Under the pieces are notes generated by a model, which ran no database searches, was not told the origin of the DNA, and saw nothing but the letters and a program-made list of their open reading frames with translations. DNA of 62,545 nt from Bacillota bacterium. GTDB lineage: Bacteria; Bacillota; Clostridia; DSM-8532. Shown here in pieces: positions 37,163-45,393 of the stretch (position 1 is its first letter; the number at the start of each line of letters is the position of its first letter). The DNA lies in NCBI GenBank assembly GCA_022702935.2, contig JAKIML020000057.1, positions 1 through 62,545 on the forward strand, given 5' to 3'. A program made the position numbers and the translations under genes.

Positions 37163-39108
37163 GTGCCGATTTAATAGATTATCTCAACGCGAGAAAACAG
37201 GGGTTGAAGGAGTATGCCTCCTATATCTCCCAGGGCCGAAACGGATATCTGCCTTTTCTGGACGGTATCCTCAAGAATATTGATATTGTCTCCGAATTGG
37301 ATTTGGGCGTCGTGGAGATTCCCTTAAGGAAGATTCGGGGCACCTATACCTATTTAAGAAGCATTTCCTTTGCCCGCAACTACATGCCCTTGATGGAGCC
37401 CGATTCCGAGTTCGCCGTCAAATGGCAGAGGGTGTGTAATATTCAGTATAATGAGGGCTTAAGAGACCCCATCAAGGTCTACGAATATTTAAACTGGTTT
37501 TATGTGGTGGAGGGCAATAAAAGAGTCAGTGTCCTTAAGTACCTGGATGTTTACTCCTTCCACGGTACCGTGACCCGTCTGGTGCCCAAGTATGATGAAA
37601 ATGACAAGGATATTGTCCGCTATTATGAGTTCATGGACTTCAATAAGAAGACGGGCATCAACGATATCTGGCTCACCGATGAAAAGGGCTATCATGAGCT
37701 TTGGGAAATAATCAAGGATTACCATCCCAACACCCGTTATGGGGATGATACCAACCGCTTCAAGTATTTCTCCAGCGGGGTCTATAACCTGTTCAGAAAT
37801 GTATTTTACGAATTGGGCGGGGATAAGCTGCCCATGACCACCGGGGATGCCTTTCTGGATTTCCTTAAGATTTATGGCATTAAGGAAGAATTCAGCGAGG
37901 AGGACCTTAAGGATCGCATCAAGCGCCTGATCTCGGAGCTCCAGGTAAAGAATGAGCCCGAGATTGTGGACGTCCAGCAAAGCCCTAACCTCAAGCTGGA
38001 GAAGGGGCTCATTGGCCGGCTTACCCAAAAGACACGGACCGAAAAGATCAAGGTGGGCTTTGCCCATGCTACCGATAAAAAGACCTCAAGCTGGACCTAT
38101 TCTCATGAGCTGGGCCGTATGCATCTCCAGCATATCTTAAGGGACAGTGTGGAAACTGAATCGGTCTTCAATCTCCCCGAGAGCCTGGATGCTGTGCCCC
38201 AGCTTCAGGAATTGGTGGATAACGGCTGCCGGATTATCTTCACCACCTCACCATCCTTAATTAATGCCACCCTGAAGGTGGCCATGGATAACCCCGAATG
38301 CAATTTCCTCAACTGCTCCTGCATGCATTCCTTCAAGCATGTGAACACCTATTTCGGGCGAATTCATGAACCGCGTTTCTTAGGCGGCATTGTGGCCGGG
38401 GCCCTGAGTCAGACGGGGAAATTGGGGTATATTGCGCCCTTCCCGGTACCCGATATCTTAAGCGGTGTTAACGCCTTTACCCTGGGCGCCCGCATGGTCA
38501 ACCCCCGGGTCCAGGTATATATTAAATGGATGCTGCGATGGAACGGACGGGAGGAAACGCGGGTACTCTCCAATGAGCTGGCTCAGCTTGGGGTGGATAT
38601 TATTTCCCATCACAATACCCTGGCTAACCGCCAGTTCTCCCGGGATTACGGCATCTATACCGTGGAATGGGAAGACGGTCAGGCCGTTCCGGGAAAATAT
38701 CTTGCCATGCCCGTATGGAACTGGGGGATTTTCTATGAGAAATATTTAAGGAGCATTTTGGCGGGAGGCACCCGTCTTGGCGACACCCTGGCCGGGGGTC
38801 GGGTAAGAAACTACTGGTGGGGCATGGACTCGGGACTTCTGGATTTCTTCTACAACAAGCAGAACATGCCGCTGGAAACCACAAAGCTCATAGAGTTTGT
38901 TAAGGCATCCTTGATCTCCCAGAGCTATAAGGTCTTTTCAGGCCCTATTTATGATATCAATAAACGGCTGATAGTGGACGAGGGTGAGGAGCTGCAAAGA
39001 GAACAGATCCTTTCCATGGACTGGCTGGTGGATGGTATTATCGGCGACCTGCCTGATATGACCGAATATCGTTCGGCGCAGGATTTATCAACGGGAAAGA
39101 TTGTCTGA
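37159..39108 (+). CDS. cytoplasmic BMP-type ligand-binding protein with ParB-like N-terminal domain
   Basis: 649 residues. No signal peptide or lipobox is present, unlike secreted BMP/PnrA nucleoside-binding lipoproteins. Residues ~50-130 contain V-V-E-I-P-L-R-K-I and E-G-N-K-R-V-S-V-L-K (118-127), matching the two conserved strips of ParB/Srx domains. From ~300 on (K-I-K-V-G-F-A-H-A-T) is a BMP-family periplasmic-binding fold, including R-F-L-G-G-I-V-A-G-A-L-S-Q-T. It may sense a nucleoside-like ligand in the cytoplasm. Coupled to DUF402 by ATGA; its 3' end overlaps the convergent phosphoesterase by 21 bases. Confidence 0.8.
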   Translation: MSADLIDYLNARKQGLKEYASYISQGRNGYLPFLDGILKNIDIVSELDLGVVEIPLRKIRGTYTYLRSISFARNYMPLMEPDSEFAVKWQRVCNIQYNEGLRDPIKVYEYLNWFYVVEGNKRVSVLKYLDVYSFHGTVTRLVPKYDENDKDIVRYYEFMDFNKKTGINDIWLTDEKGYHELWEIIKDYHPNTRYGDDTNRFKYFSSGVYNLFRNVFYELGGDKLPMTTGDAFLDFLKIYGIKEEFSEEDLKDRIKRLISELQVKNEPEIVDVQQSPNLKLEKGLIGRLTQKTRTEKIKVGFAHATDKKTSSWTYSHELGRMHLQHILRDSVETESVFNLPESLDAVPQLQELVDNGCRIIFTTSPSLINATLKVAMDNPECNFLNCSCMHSFKHVNTYFGRIHEPRFLGGIVAGALSQTGKLGYIAPFPVPDILSGVNAFTLGARMVNPRVQVYIKWMLRWNGREETRVLSNELAQLGVDIISHHNTLANRQFSRDYGIYTVEWEDGQAVPGKYLAMPVWNWGIFYEKYLRSILAGGTRLGDTLAGGRVRNYWWGMDSGLLDFFYNKQNMPLETTKLIEFVKASLISQSYKVFSGPIYDINKRLIVDEGEELQREQILSMDWLVDGIIGDLPDMTEYRSAQDLSTGKIV

Positions 39109-39714
39109 GGGGATCTCCAGGATATAATAATTATAGGCATCAACCACCTGGGTCTCCCCATGGGTGATGATTCGCGGAGCACGGCCATAGTTAAGATGCA
39201 TATGGCCGTGGAGCATATATTTGGGTTTGTATTTTTCAAGAAGGGGAAGAAAGGCTTCAAAACCGGTATGGCAAAGATCCCGGGAATCCCCGACGCCAAA
39301 GGCCGGCGCATGGGTAACCAGGATATCAAAGCCCTTATGCTTGGCAATTTTGCCGTTGAGCTTTCGGATTCTTTTTTCCATTTGCTTCTCGGTATACTGG
39401 AGAGGCGGCACCGAATACTTAGGGTGCCTGTTGTACTGCTTGCACCCGCCAAGGCCCACGATTCGTAAGCCCCGATAGACCACCAGCTTGTCCTCGATGC
39501 TGTCGCAGCCGCCCGGAGGCTCTTTGAGATAATCGGTGTCGTGGTTGCCATGGACAAAGAAGACGGGAGCCTGGATCATGGTGGCAATAAAGGAAAGATA
39601 ATCCCTCTTTAAGTCGCCGCAGGATATGACCAGATCAATGTTTGAAAAACGCGCCGGATCAAAGTGGTCCCAAATATATTCATTTTCGATGTCAGAAACC
39701 AACAGGATCCGCAT
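39088..39714 (-). CDS. metallophosphoesterase
   Basis: 208 residues. Calcineurin-like motifs: S-D-I-E (first Asp), S-C-G-D-L, V-H-G-N-H-D, T-H-A-P and H-G-H-M-H, all metal ligands. The substrate is unknown. ATG 39714 has GGGAGG upstream; the open frame extends to 39822 but without a ribosome binding site. The 3' end overlaps the BMP gene on the opposite strand. Confidence 0.87.
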   Translation of the reverse strand: MRILLVSDIENEYIWDHFDPARFSNIDLVISCGDLKRDYLSFIATMIQAPVFFVHGNHDTDYLKEPPGGCDSIEDKLVVYRGLRIVGLGGCKQYNRHPKYSVPPLQYTEKQMEKRIRKLNGKIAKHKGFDILVTHAPAFGVGDSRDLCHTGFEAFLPLLEKYKPKYMLHGHMHLNYGRAPRIITHGETQVVDAYNYYILEIPSDNLSR

Positions 39715-39790
39715 GACAAACCTCCCGCGAATGATACATAGACGTCGGTCCAAAGGATGAAATTTTCGTCGAAGGGACAAAAACCCTGAG

Positions 39791-39813
39791 ATTTTATTAT
39801 AGAATAATAAAAT
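39791..39813. repeat. AT-rich inverted repeat between the phosphoesterase and hom
   Basis: ATTTTATTAT (39791-39800) and ATAATAAAAT (39804-39813) are perfect inverted repeats 3 bases apart, in the divergent promoter region. It may be an operator, or chance in AT-rich DNA. A TATAAT at 39860-39865 could be the -10 of hom. Confidence 0.35.
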
Positions 39814-39902
39814 TCTATCCACAAGAGAAAAAAACTTAAATATGGCAGAATGTATCTGTTATAATTATTACCAACAGATTTGTTTTCAACAGGAGGTGCG
39901 CT

Positions 39903-41171
39903 ATGAAGAAAGTCGGCCTTGCGCTTTTGGGCCTTGGCACCATCGGAAGCGGTGTGATGAAGGTCATTAAAGAAAATGGCGAAATGATCAAGAATCGCGA
40001 AGGCATTGATATAGAGGTCAAGAAAATCCTGGTTCGTGATAAGTCCAAGAAGCGTTCGGTGGCGGTTTTGCCCCAGGTTCTGACCGACAGCATGGAGGAC
40101 ATCCTGAAGGATGGTTCCATTGATGTGATTGCCGAGTTTATGGGTGGGGAGACCCCTGCCTTTGAGTATATACGCGCTGCCTTGAGACAGGGCATTTCAG
40201 TGATCACCGCCAATAAGGAGGTCATTGCCAAGCACTGGGATGAACTGGAGGAGGAAGCCCGAAAATCGGGTGCCGGGCTCTACTTTGAAGCCAGCGTAGC
40301 CGGAGGCATTCCCATTATCAAGGCCGTCAGAAGGTCCCTTCAGGCCAATAATATCCTCAAGTTCATGGGCATTATCAATGGCACCACCAATTATATTCTC
40401 ACCAAAATGAGCGAGGAGGGCAGGAGCTTTAACGAGGTGCTGGCCGAGGCCCAAAGGCTGGGCTATGCCGAGCCCGATCCCACTGCCGATGTAGAGGGCT
40501 ATGATGCCCGTTATAAGCTTTCCATTCTGTCCACCATCTGCTTCAGAAACCGTGTCCCCATTGATCATATCTACTGTGAGGGGATCACCGGCATTTCGGC
40601 CGATGATATTGCCTATGGCCGGGAGCTGGGCTTTGGCATTAAACTTTTGGCCATCGCCAAGAAACAGAATGGGAAAATTGAGGCCAGGGTGCATCCCACC
40701 TTTATCCCTTTGTCCCATCCCCTGTATGCGGTGAGGGACTCCTTTAATGCCATTTACATTGAAGGGGACATGGTGGGCAGCCTCATGTTCTACGGACAGG
40801 GAGCCGGGGACCTGCCCACAGCAAGTGCCCTGGTATCGGATATTGTCACCGCCTGCCAGAACGAGGGCGGCCATCACCGGGTCAGATTGGATGACGAGGT
40901 GGTGACCTTTGAAAAGGATTGGATAGACGAATATTACTTAAGGCTCATTGTTCGGGATCAACCCGGGGTTCTGGCCGAAATTGCCGGCATCTTTGGCCGG
41001 CATCAGGTGAGCCTGGATTCGGTCATACAAAAGCAGCGGGGCAATGACCATGCCACCATTATCTTCATCACCCATAAGGCTCATGAAAACTGGATCCACG
41101 CCGCCATTAAGGATATGAGGAACAGTCCCTCGGTCATCTCGGTGGAAAGCCTCATTCGGGTGGAACAATAG
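39903..41171 (+). CDS. hom: homoserine dehydrogenase
   Basis: 422 residues. Reduces aspartate semialdehyde to homoserine for threonine and methionine synthesis. The NAD(P) motif G-L-G-T-I-G-S-G-V is near the N-terminus; the catalytic signature G-I-I-N-G-T-T-N-Y and the Lys/Asp region follow. A C-terminal ACT domain ([12 protein letters not shown]) makes threonine feedback likely. AGGAGG precedes the ATG; hisI starts 8 bases after its stop. Confidence 0.95.
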   Translation: MKKVGLALLGLGTIGSGVMKVIKENGEMIKNREGIDIEVKKILVRDKSKKRSVAVLPQVLTDSMEDILKDGSIDVIAEFMGGETPAFEYIRAALRQGISVITANKEVIAKHWDELEEEARKSGAGLYFEASVAGGIPIIKAVRRSLQANNILKFMGIINGTTNYILTKMSEEGRSFNEVLAEAQRLGYAEPDPTADVEGYDARYKLSILSTICFRNRVPIDHIYCEGITGISADDIAYGRELGFGIKLLAIAKKQNGKIEARVHPTFIPLSHPLYAVRDSFNAIYIEGDMVGSLMFYGQGAGDLPTASALVSDIVTACQNEGGHHRVRLDDEVVTFEKDWIDEYYLRLIVRDQPGVLAEIAGIFGRHQVSLDSVIQKQRGNDHATIIFITHKAHENWIHAAIKDMRNSPSVISVESLIRVEQ

Positions 41172-41179
41172 GAGGGGCC

Positions 41180-41515
41180 ATGGATACACAGCAGATTTTA
41201 TCCCTTGTGAAGTTTAACAGCCAGGGCCTTGTGCCCGTCATCACCCAGGATGCCGAGAACGGTCAGGTGCTCATGATGGCGTGGATGAATGAAGAGGCCT
41301 TAAGGCTGACCCTTGAAACCCAAAAGATGACATATTATTCCCGCAGCCGCCAGAGTCTGTGGCTCAAGGGCGAAACCTCGGGCCATTTCCAAAAGCTGGT
41401 TTCCCTTTCGGTGGACTGTGATGGGGATACCCTGCTGGCCAAAGTGCTCCAGACGGGAGCGGCCTGCCATACAGGGAACAGGACATGCTTTTACAGAACC
41501 TGGACACCCGAGTAA
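41180..41515 (+). CDS. hisI: phosphoribosyl-AMP cyclohydrolase
   Basis: 111 residues, a stand-alone HisI. Opens the purine ring of PR-AMP in histidine synthesis. Motifs: [25 protein letters not shown], and zinc ligands V-D-C-D-G-D and C-H-T-G-N-R-T-C-F. The other his genes are not nearby; it shares a transcript with hom and hisE. GGAGGGG lies upstream. Confidence 0.95.
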   Translation: MDTQQILSLVKFNSQGLVPVITQDAENGQVLMMAWMNEEALRLTLETQKMTYYSRSRQSLWLKGETSGHFQKLVSLSVDCDGDTLLAKVLQTGAACHTGNRTCFYRTWTPE

Positions 41516-41557
41516 GGGCCGGATGTATAGATAAAATAAGCTGAAAGGATAGAGCGT

Positions 41558-41845
41558 ATGAGTGAACAGTTTAAGATCTTAAAGGAAGTCTATGATGTGG
41601 CCGTTGATCGAAAGCTGCATCCCAAGGAAGGCTCCTACACCAATTATCTCTTTGACAAGGGGATTGATAAGATTTGCAAGAAGGTGGGGGAAGAGGCCGC
41701 TGAGGTCATTATTGCTGCCAAGAACAACAACCCTGATGAAATCCGCTATGAAATTGCCGATCTCATCTATCATCTGACGGTTCTGATGGTTAACCAGGGG
41801 CTTTCCTGGGAGGATATCTGTCAGGAGCTTATGAAGAGGCGTTAA
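41558..41845 (+). CDS. hisE: phosphoribosyl-ATP diphosphatase
   Basis: 95 residues, all-alpha MazG-like fold. Removes PPi from PR-ATP, the step before HisI. G-S-Y-T-N-Y-L-F, K-K-V-G-E-E-A-A-E-V and E-I-A-D-L-I-Y-H carry the acidic metal ligands. HisI and HisE are separate here, fused in many other bacteria. Terminator downstream. Confidence 0.94.
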   Translation: MSEQFKILKEVYDVAVDRKLHPKEGSYTNYLFDKGIDKICKKVGEEAAEVIIAAKNNNPDEIRYEIADLIYHLTVLMVNQGLSWEDICQELMKRR

Positions 41846-41881
41846 TGAAGGTGTGAAATTCACCCTAATCCGTTGAAAAAG

Positions 41882-41904
41882 TGGCGCAGCCTTTGGCTGC
41901 GCCA
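41882..41904 (+). terminator. terminator after hisE
   Basis: TGGCGCAGCC (41882-41891), TTT loop, GGCTGCGCCA (41895-41904): a perfect 10-bp GC-rich stem. The T tract after it is weak. Confidence 0.65.
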
Positions 41905-41970
41905 TTCCTGTGTTCAGTATTGATGCGGAAAGCGGTATCGGCTCTCCATTTTCTTTTGAATAGTGAGCAT

Positions 41971-42012
41971 AAAAAAGGAGGCCTGAAACCCGTTAACGGA
42001 TTTGAAGGCCTC
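41971..42012 (-). terminator. terminator of the abrB-like gene
   Basis: GAGGCCT (41978-41984) pairs with AGGCCTC (42006-42012), with an inner CCGTTAACGG palindrome. Read on the minus strand, six T residues follow (the A run 41971-41976). Confidence 0.7.
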
Positions 42013-42029
42013 TAACTTTTTATAGATTA

Positions 42030-42272
42030 TTACTCTTGCTTAAGAGCCGCTAAACATTCGGGACAAATGTTCTTGCCCTTGTAAACCTTGATGTCTTTGG
42101 CATTATCGCAGAAAATACAAGCGGGCTCATACTTTCTTAAAATAATGGTTGCTCCATCCACATAGATCTCAAGAGCATCTTTCTCCGCGATGTCAAGTGT
42201 TCTTCTGAGCTCGATGGGCAATACAACCCTTCCTAGCTCATCAACTTTTCTGACAATACCGGTTGATTTCAC
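42030..42272 (-). CDS. AbrB-family transition-state regulator with CxxC zinc-like tail
   Basis: 80 residues. The N-terminal swapped-hairpin DNA-binding domain starts M-K-S-T-G-I-V-R-K-V-D-E-L-G-R-V-V-L-P-I, the AbrB/Abh/SpoVT pattern. The C-terminal part carries C52-x2-C55 and C70-x2-C73, a likely zinc ribbon, where B. subtilis AbrB lacks such cysteines. The start is GTG 42272 with GGGGGGA upstream; the frame is open to 42326. Transition-phase control of many genes, possibly spmAB and agr nearby, is inference. Confidence 0.88.
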   Translation of the reverse strand: MKSTGIVRKVDELGRVVLPIELRRTLDIAEKDALEIYVDGATIILRKYEPACIFCDNAKDIKVYKGKNICPECLAALKQE

Positions 42273-42499
42273 CGAAACTCTCCCCCCAGTCATTTTATAT
42301 TTCTGTACCAATAGACATGATACCATAAAATTGCAAACAAGGTCAACAGAACTCTAGCTTAATTTTTCGGATTTTGTAAAAATTTACTGTTAAAAGGCGT
42401 TTTTTGTCTGAAACTCAGAGAAAAGCTTATCCCTATGAATAAAAGCCTGCTTTTCTAATATGTATTAGGTGAGAAGTAAACAAGCAAGGGTTCTGTCAG

Positions 42500-43084
42500 A
42501 TGCTGAATTTCTTATGGGTTATCATGATCTTTGCTGCCGTTGCAGCAGGCCTTTTAATGGGCAGAGTCAAGGAGATCTCCGATGCCCTTTTGGCAAGCTG
42601 CGGCAATGCGGTCAATCTGTCCATCACCATGCTGGGCTCCATGTGCTTATGGTCGGGGCTTATGCGCGTGGCCGAAAAGGCGGGCCTTGTGGATGGGTTG
42701 GCCAGGCTGCTTAAGGGGGTCTTTCGATTTCTGTTTCAGGGTATCCCCAAGGGCCATCCCGCCAACGGCGCTATTGCCATGAGCCTCAGTGCCGATCTGC
42801 TGGGCCTGGGAAATGCGGCCACGCCCTTGGGCATCATGGCCATGAAGGAATTATCCCATGTTAACGGCGATGCCCCCAGGGCCAGCAATGCCATGGTCAT
42901 GTTTGCAGTGGTCAATGCGGCCTGCATACAGCTTATTCCCGCCACCGTCCTTATTATTCGTCAACAGGCCGGCTCCAGCAATCCAACCTCCATTATGCCG
43001 GCGGTGTGGATTGCCTCGGCGGTTTCCCTGGTCTCGGGCATTGTGGCCGCCAAGCTGATGGAAAAACGCAGGGAGAGGTTGTAG
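42500..43084 (+). CDS. spmA: spore maturation protein A
   Basis: 194 residues, membrane protein with nucleoside-recognition (Gate) domain. Conserved A-N-G-A-I-A-M-S, L-G-N-A-A-T-P-L-G and P-A-T-V-L-I-I-R segments. In B. subtilis SpmA and SpmB are needed for spore core dehydration. One base separates it from spmB. AAGGGTTC is a weak ribosome binding site upstream of ATG 42500. Confidence 0.92.
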   Translation: MLNFLWVIMIFAAVAAGLLMGRVKEISDALLASCGNAVNLSITMLGSMCLWSGLMRVAEKAGLVDGLARLLKGVFRFLFQGIPKGHPANGAIAMSLSADLLGLGNAATPLGIMAMKELSHVNGDAPRASNAMVMFAVVNAACIQLIPATVLIIRQQAGSSNPTSIMPAVWIASAVSLVSGIVAAKLMEKRRERL

Positions 43085-43085
43085 T

Positions 43086-43601
43086 ATGGATTTTTTGGCT
43101 AATCTGGCCATTCCGGCCGTCATATTGTTTATTGTTCTTTCGGCTTATTTAAAAGGCGTTCCGGTCTTTGATACCTTTATTGAAGGCGCGAAGGAAGGAG
43201 CCAAAACAGCCTTTGAGATTCTCCCCGTTATGGTGGGGATTCTGGCGGCGGTTTCCATGCTCAATGCCTCGGGGCTTTTTGATGTCCTTACCTCGCTTAT
43301 CAAAGGCCCCTTAGCGCTCATCGGCATACCTGCCGAGATCATCCCCATACTTTTGATAAGGCCCTTTTCGGGAAGCGCTTCCTTAGGGCTTTTCACCGAG
43401 CAAATCAAGCTGTACGGCGCCGACAGTTATCTGGGCAGAACCCTCTCAACCATCATCAGCTCCAGTGAAACCGTTCTGTACACTCTGGCCGTCTATTTCG
43501 GTGGAACCCCTGTGAAGGATACCCGCCATGCGGTGGCCGCAGCCCTGATCTCCTCCTATGCGGGTATGCTCACGGCCATTTATATCTGCAGGATTCTTTG
43601 A
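43086..43601 (+). CDS. spmB: spore maturation protein B
   Basis: 171 residues, partner of SpmA, same Gate-like membrane fold. Motifs R-P-F-S-G-S-A-S-L-G, S-S-S-E-T-V-L-Y-T-L and Y-F-G. It starts one base after the spmA stop, so co-translation is likely. A terminator follows. With spmA it is the strongest sign that the organism forms endospores. Confidence 0.92.
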   Translation: MDFLANLAIPAVILFIVLSAYLKGVPVFDTFIEGAKEGAKTAFEILPVMVGILAAVSMLNASGLFDVLTSLIKGPLALIGIPAEIIPILLIRPFSGSASLGLFTEQIKLYGADSYLGRTLSTIISSSETVLYTLAVYFGGTPVKDTRHAVAAALISSYAGMLTAIYICRIL

Positions 43602-43645
43602 ATTTAAGCACCGCCATCCTTTTATAATCCGTGATTATCCTTAAG

Positions 43646-43667
43646 AACCGCTTTAATGCGGTTTTTT
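43646..43667 (+). terminator. terminator after spmAB
   Basis: AACCGC (43646-43651) pairs with GCGGTT (43658-43663) around TTTAAT, followed by a T run to 43667. Confidence 0.75.
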
Positions 43668-43784
43668 CATGGCTAAAAGTCCATGGGACAGGCTTTTGAT
43701 AAGGGTTTGCCTTTCACCAACCACCCCTCACCGCAATATGATGGTAATAAAGAACCCGTGGCGTGGATTAAAAGGAGGGAGCCC

Positions 43785-44555
43785 ATGTCCAAGGAGATTG
43801 TCAAGGTTGAACAGGTGAGCTTGAAGTACCAGTCCCTCAACGGTGAAATTGAGGCCGTTGCGGGGGTAACCTTCTCGGTGGACAAAGGGGAGTTTGTCAG
43901 CCTGGTAGGCCCCAGCGGCTGTGGAAAATCCACGCTCCTGTCCATAATCTCGGGGCTGTTAAAGCCCACCGGCGGCAGGGTGCTCATTGAGGGTGAGGAA
44001 GTGACCGGGGCCTCGGAAAAGGTGGGCTACATGCTGCAGAAGGACTACCTATTTGACTGGAGAACCATCTATCAAAACGTCATTCTGGGCCTGGAAATCA
44101 GAAAAAAGCTTACCCCTGAAAATAAGGAGTACGCCCTGGAACTTCTGAAAACCTATGGCTTGTATGATTTTAAGGACAAATATCCCAGCCAGCTCTCCGG
44201 GGGGATGCGCCAAAGAGCTGCGTTAATCCGAACCCTTGCCGTCAAGCCAGAGATACTCCTTTTGGATGAGGCCTTTTCGGCACTGGATTATCAGACCCGT
44301 CTGGCCGTGACCGAGGATATCTACAGCATCATCAAAAGTGAGGGAAAGACGGCCATCATGGTCACTCATGATATTTCAGAAAGCATCAGCATGTCCGACA
44401 GGGTCATTGTTTTGTCCAGAAGACCTGCCGTGGTCACCAGCATCCACGCCATCCATTTTGACTGCCCTGTCAGAACGCCTTTAAAGTGCAGGGAAGCGCC
44501 TAATTTTCGGGAGTATTTCAATACCCTATGGAAGGAGCTGGATGTACATGTCTAG
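43785..44555 (+). CDS. ABC transporter ATP-binding protein (SsuB/TauB/ThiZ type)
   Basis: 256 residues. Walker A G-P-S-G-C-G-K-S-T, signature L-S-G-G-M-R-Q-R and Walker B L-L-L-D-E-A-F-S-A-L-D. The pattern M-L-Q-K-D-Y-L-F-D-W is typical of the nitrate/sulfonate/taurine group. ATG 43785 follows AAAGGAGGG; the open frame begins earlier at 43683. It overlaps the permease gene by 14 bases. Confidence 0.9.
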   Translation: MSKEIVKVEQVSLKYQSLNGEIEAVAGVTFSVDKGEFVSLVGPSGCGKSTLLSIISGLLKPTGGRVLIEGEEVTGASEKVGYMLQKDYLFDWRTIYQNVILGLEIRKKLTPENKEYALELLKTYGLYDFKDKYPSQLSGGMRQRAALIRTLAVKPEILLLDEAFSALDYQTRLAVTEDIYSIIKSEGKTAIMVTHDISESISMSDRVIVLSRRPAVVTSIHAIHFDCPVRTPLKCREAPNFREYFNTLWKELDVHV

Positions 44556-45372
44556 GGATGTGGAGTCCCTTTCTCCCGAGCGGAGGATATACCTTAGAAA
44601 GGTGAAAATCAAGAAGATAGCCACATGGATAATTAGGACCCTGATCCTTGTCTCTCTGTTTGCCCTGTGGGAAATTGCAGCGAATCTCAAGCTCATCGAT
44701 CCCTTTATCACCAGCCAGCCCTCGCGGATGGTGAAGACATTGCTCAATCTCTATCACCAGGGCGATCTTTTCCGACATATCGGGGTGACCTGTCTGGAAA
44801 CAGTGGCGGGGTTCGTGATTGGTACCCTTCTGGGTACGCTCATAGCCATTATCCTTTGGTGGTCTGAGTTTACAGCCCATGTGCTGGAACCCTATCTGGT
44901 CATCCTCAACAGCCTGCCCAAGGTGGCCTTAGGGCCCATATTCATTATCTGGATTGGTGCCGGACCTGCGGCAATTATCACCATGGCCCTGGCCATTTCG
45001 CTCATTGTCACCATTCTGGAGGTGCTTAACGGCTTTATCCAGACCGATGAAGAGAAGATTAAGCTGGTTCAGACCTTTGGCGCCAATAGGCTGCAGGTAT
45101 TTCTCAAGGTGGTCCTTCCTTCCAATATTCCGGCCATGATCAATGCTCTGAAGGTTAACGTGGGACTGTCCTGGGTGGGTGTCATTACCGGTGAGTTCCT
45201 GGTCTCCAAAGCCGGCCTGGGTTATTTAATCGTCTATGGCGGTCAGGTCTTCCAATTGGATCTGGTCATGACAAGTGTCATTATCCTGGCTGTTGCAGCG
45301 GCCCTCATGTATCAGGGCGTGGTCCTGCTGCAAAAAAAGCTGACAGGACAAAAGGTTACTCAAAAACATTAA
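44542..45372 (+). CDS. ABC transporter permease (SsuC/TauC type)
   Basis: 276 residues with about six membrane helices. The EAA-like loop is seen as A-N-R-L-Q-V-F-L-K-V-V-L-P. Start at ATG 44542 or ATG 44548; AAGGAG at 44532-44537 is better spaced for the second. It is encoded with its ATPase and the lipoprotein that follows 21 bases later. Confidence 0.9.
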   Translation: MYMSRDVESLSPERRIYLRKVKIKKIATWIIRTLILVSLFALWEIAANLKLIDPFITSQPSRMVKTLLNLYHQGDLFRHIGVTCLETVAGFVIGTLLGTLIAIILWWSEFTAHVLEPYLVILNSLPKVALGPIFIIWIGAGPAAIITMALAISLIVTILEVLNGFIQTDEEKIKLVQTFGANRLQVFLKVVLPSNIPAMINALKVNVGLSWVGVITGEFLVSKAGLGYLIVYGGQVFQLDLVMTSVIILAVAAALMYQGVVLLQKKLTGQKVTQKH

Positions 45373-45393
45373 ATAGAAGCGGAGGAGAGTGAA

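Noticed and set aside
43668-43784. Thiamine (TPP) riboswitch before the NMT1-type importer
   Set aside because: No CTGAGA-type or TGATCCGGATAATGCC-like core is present.
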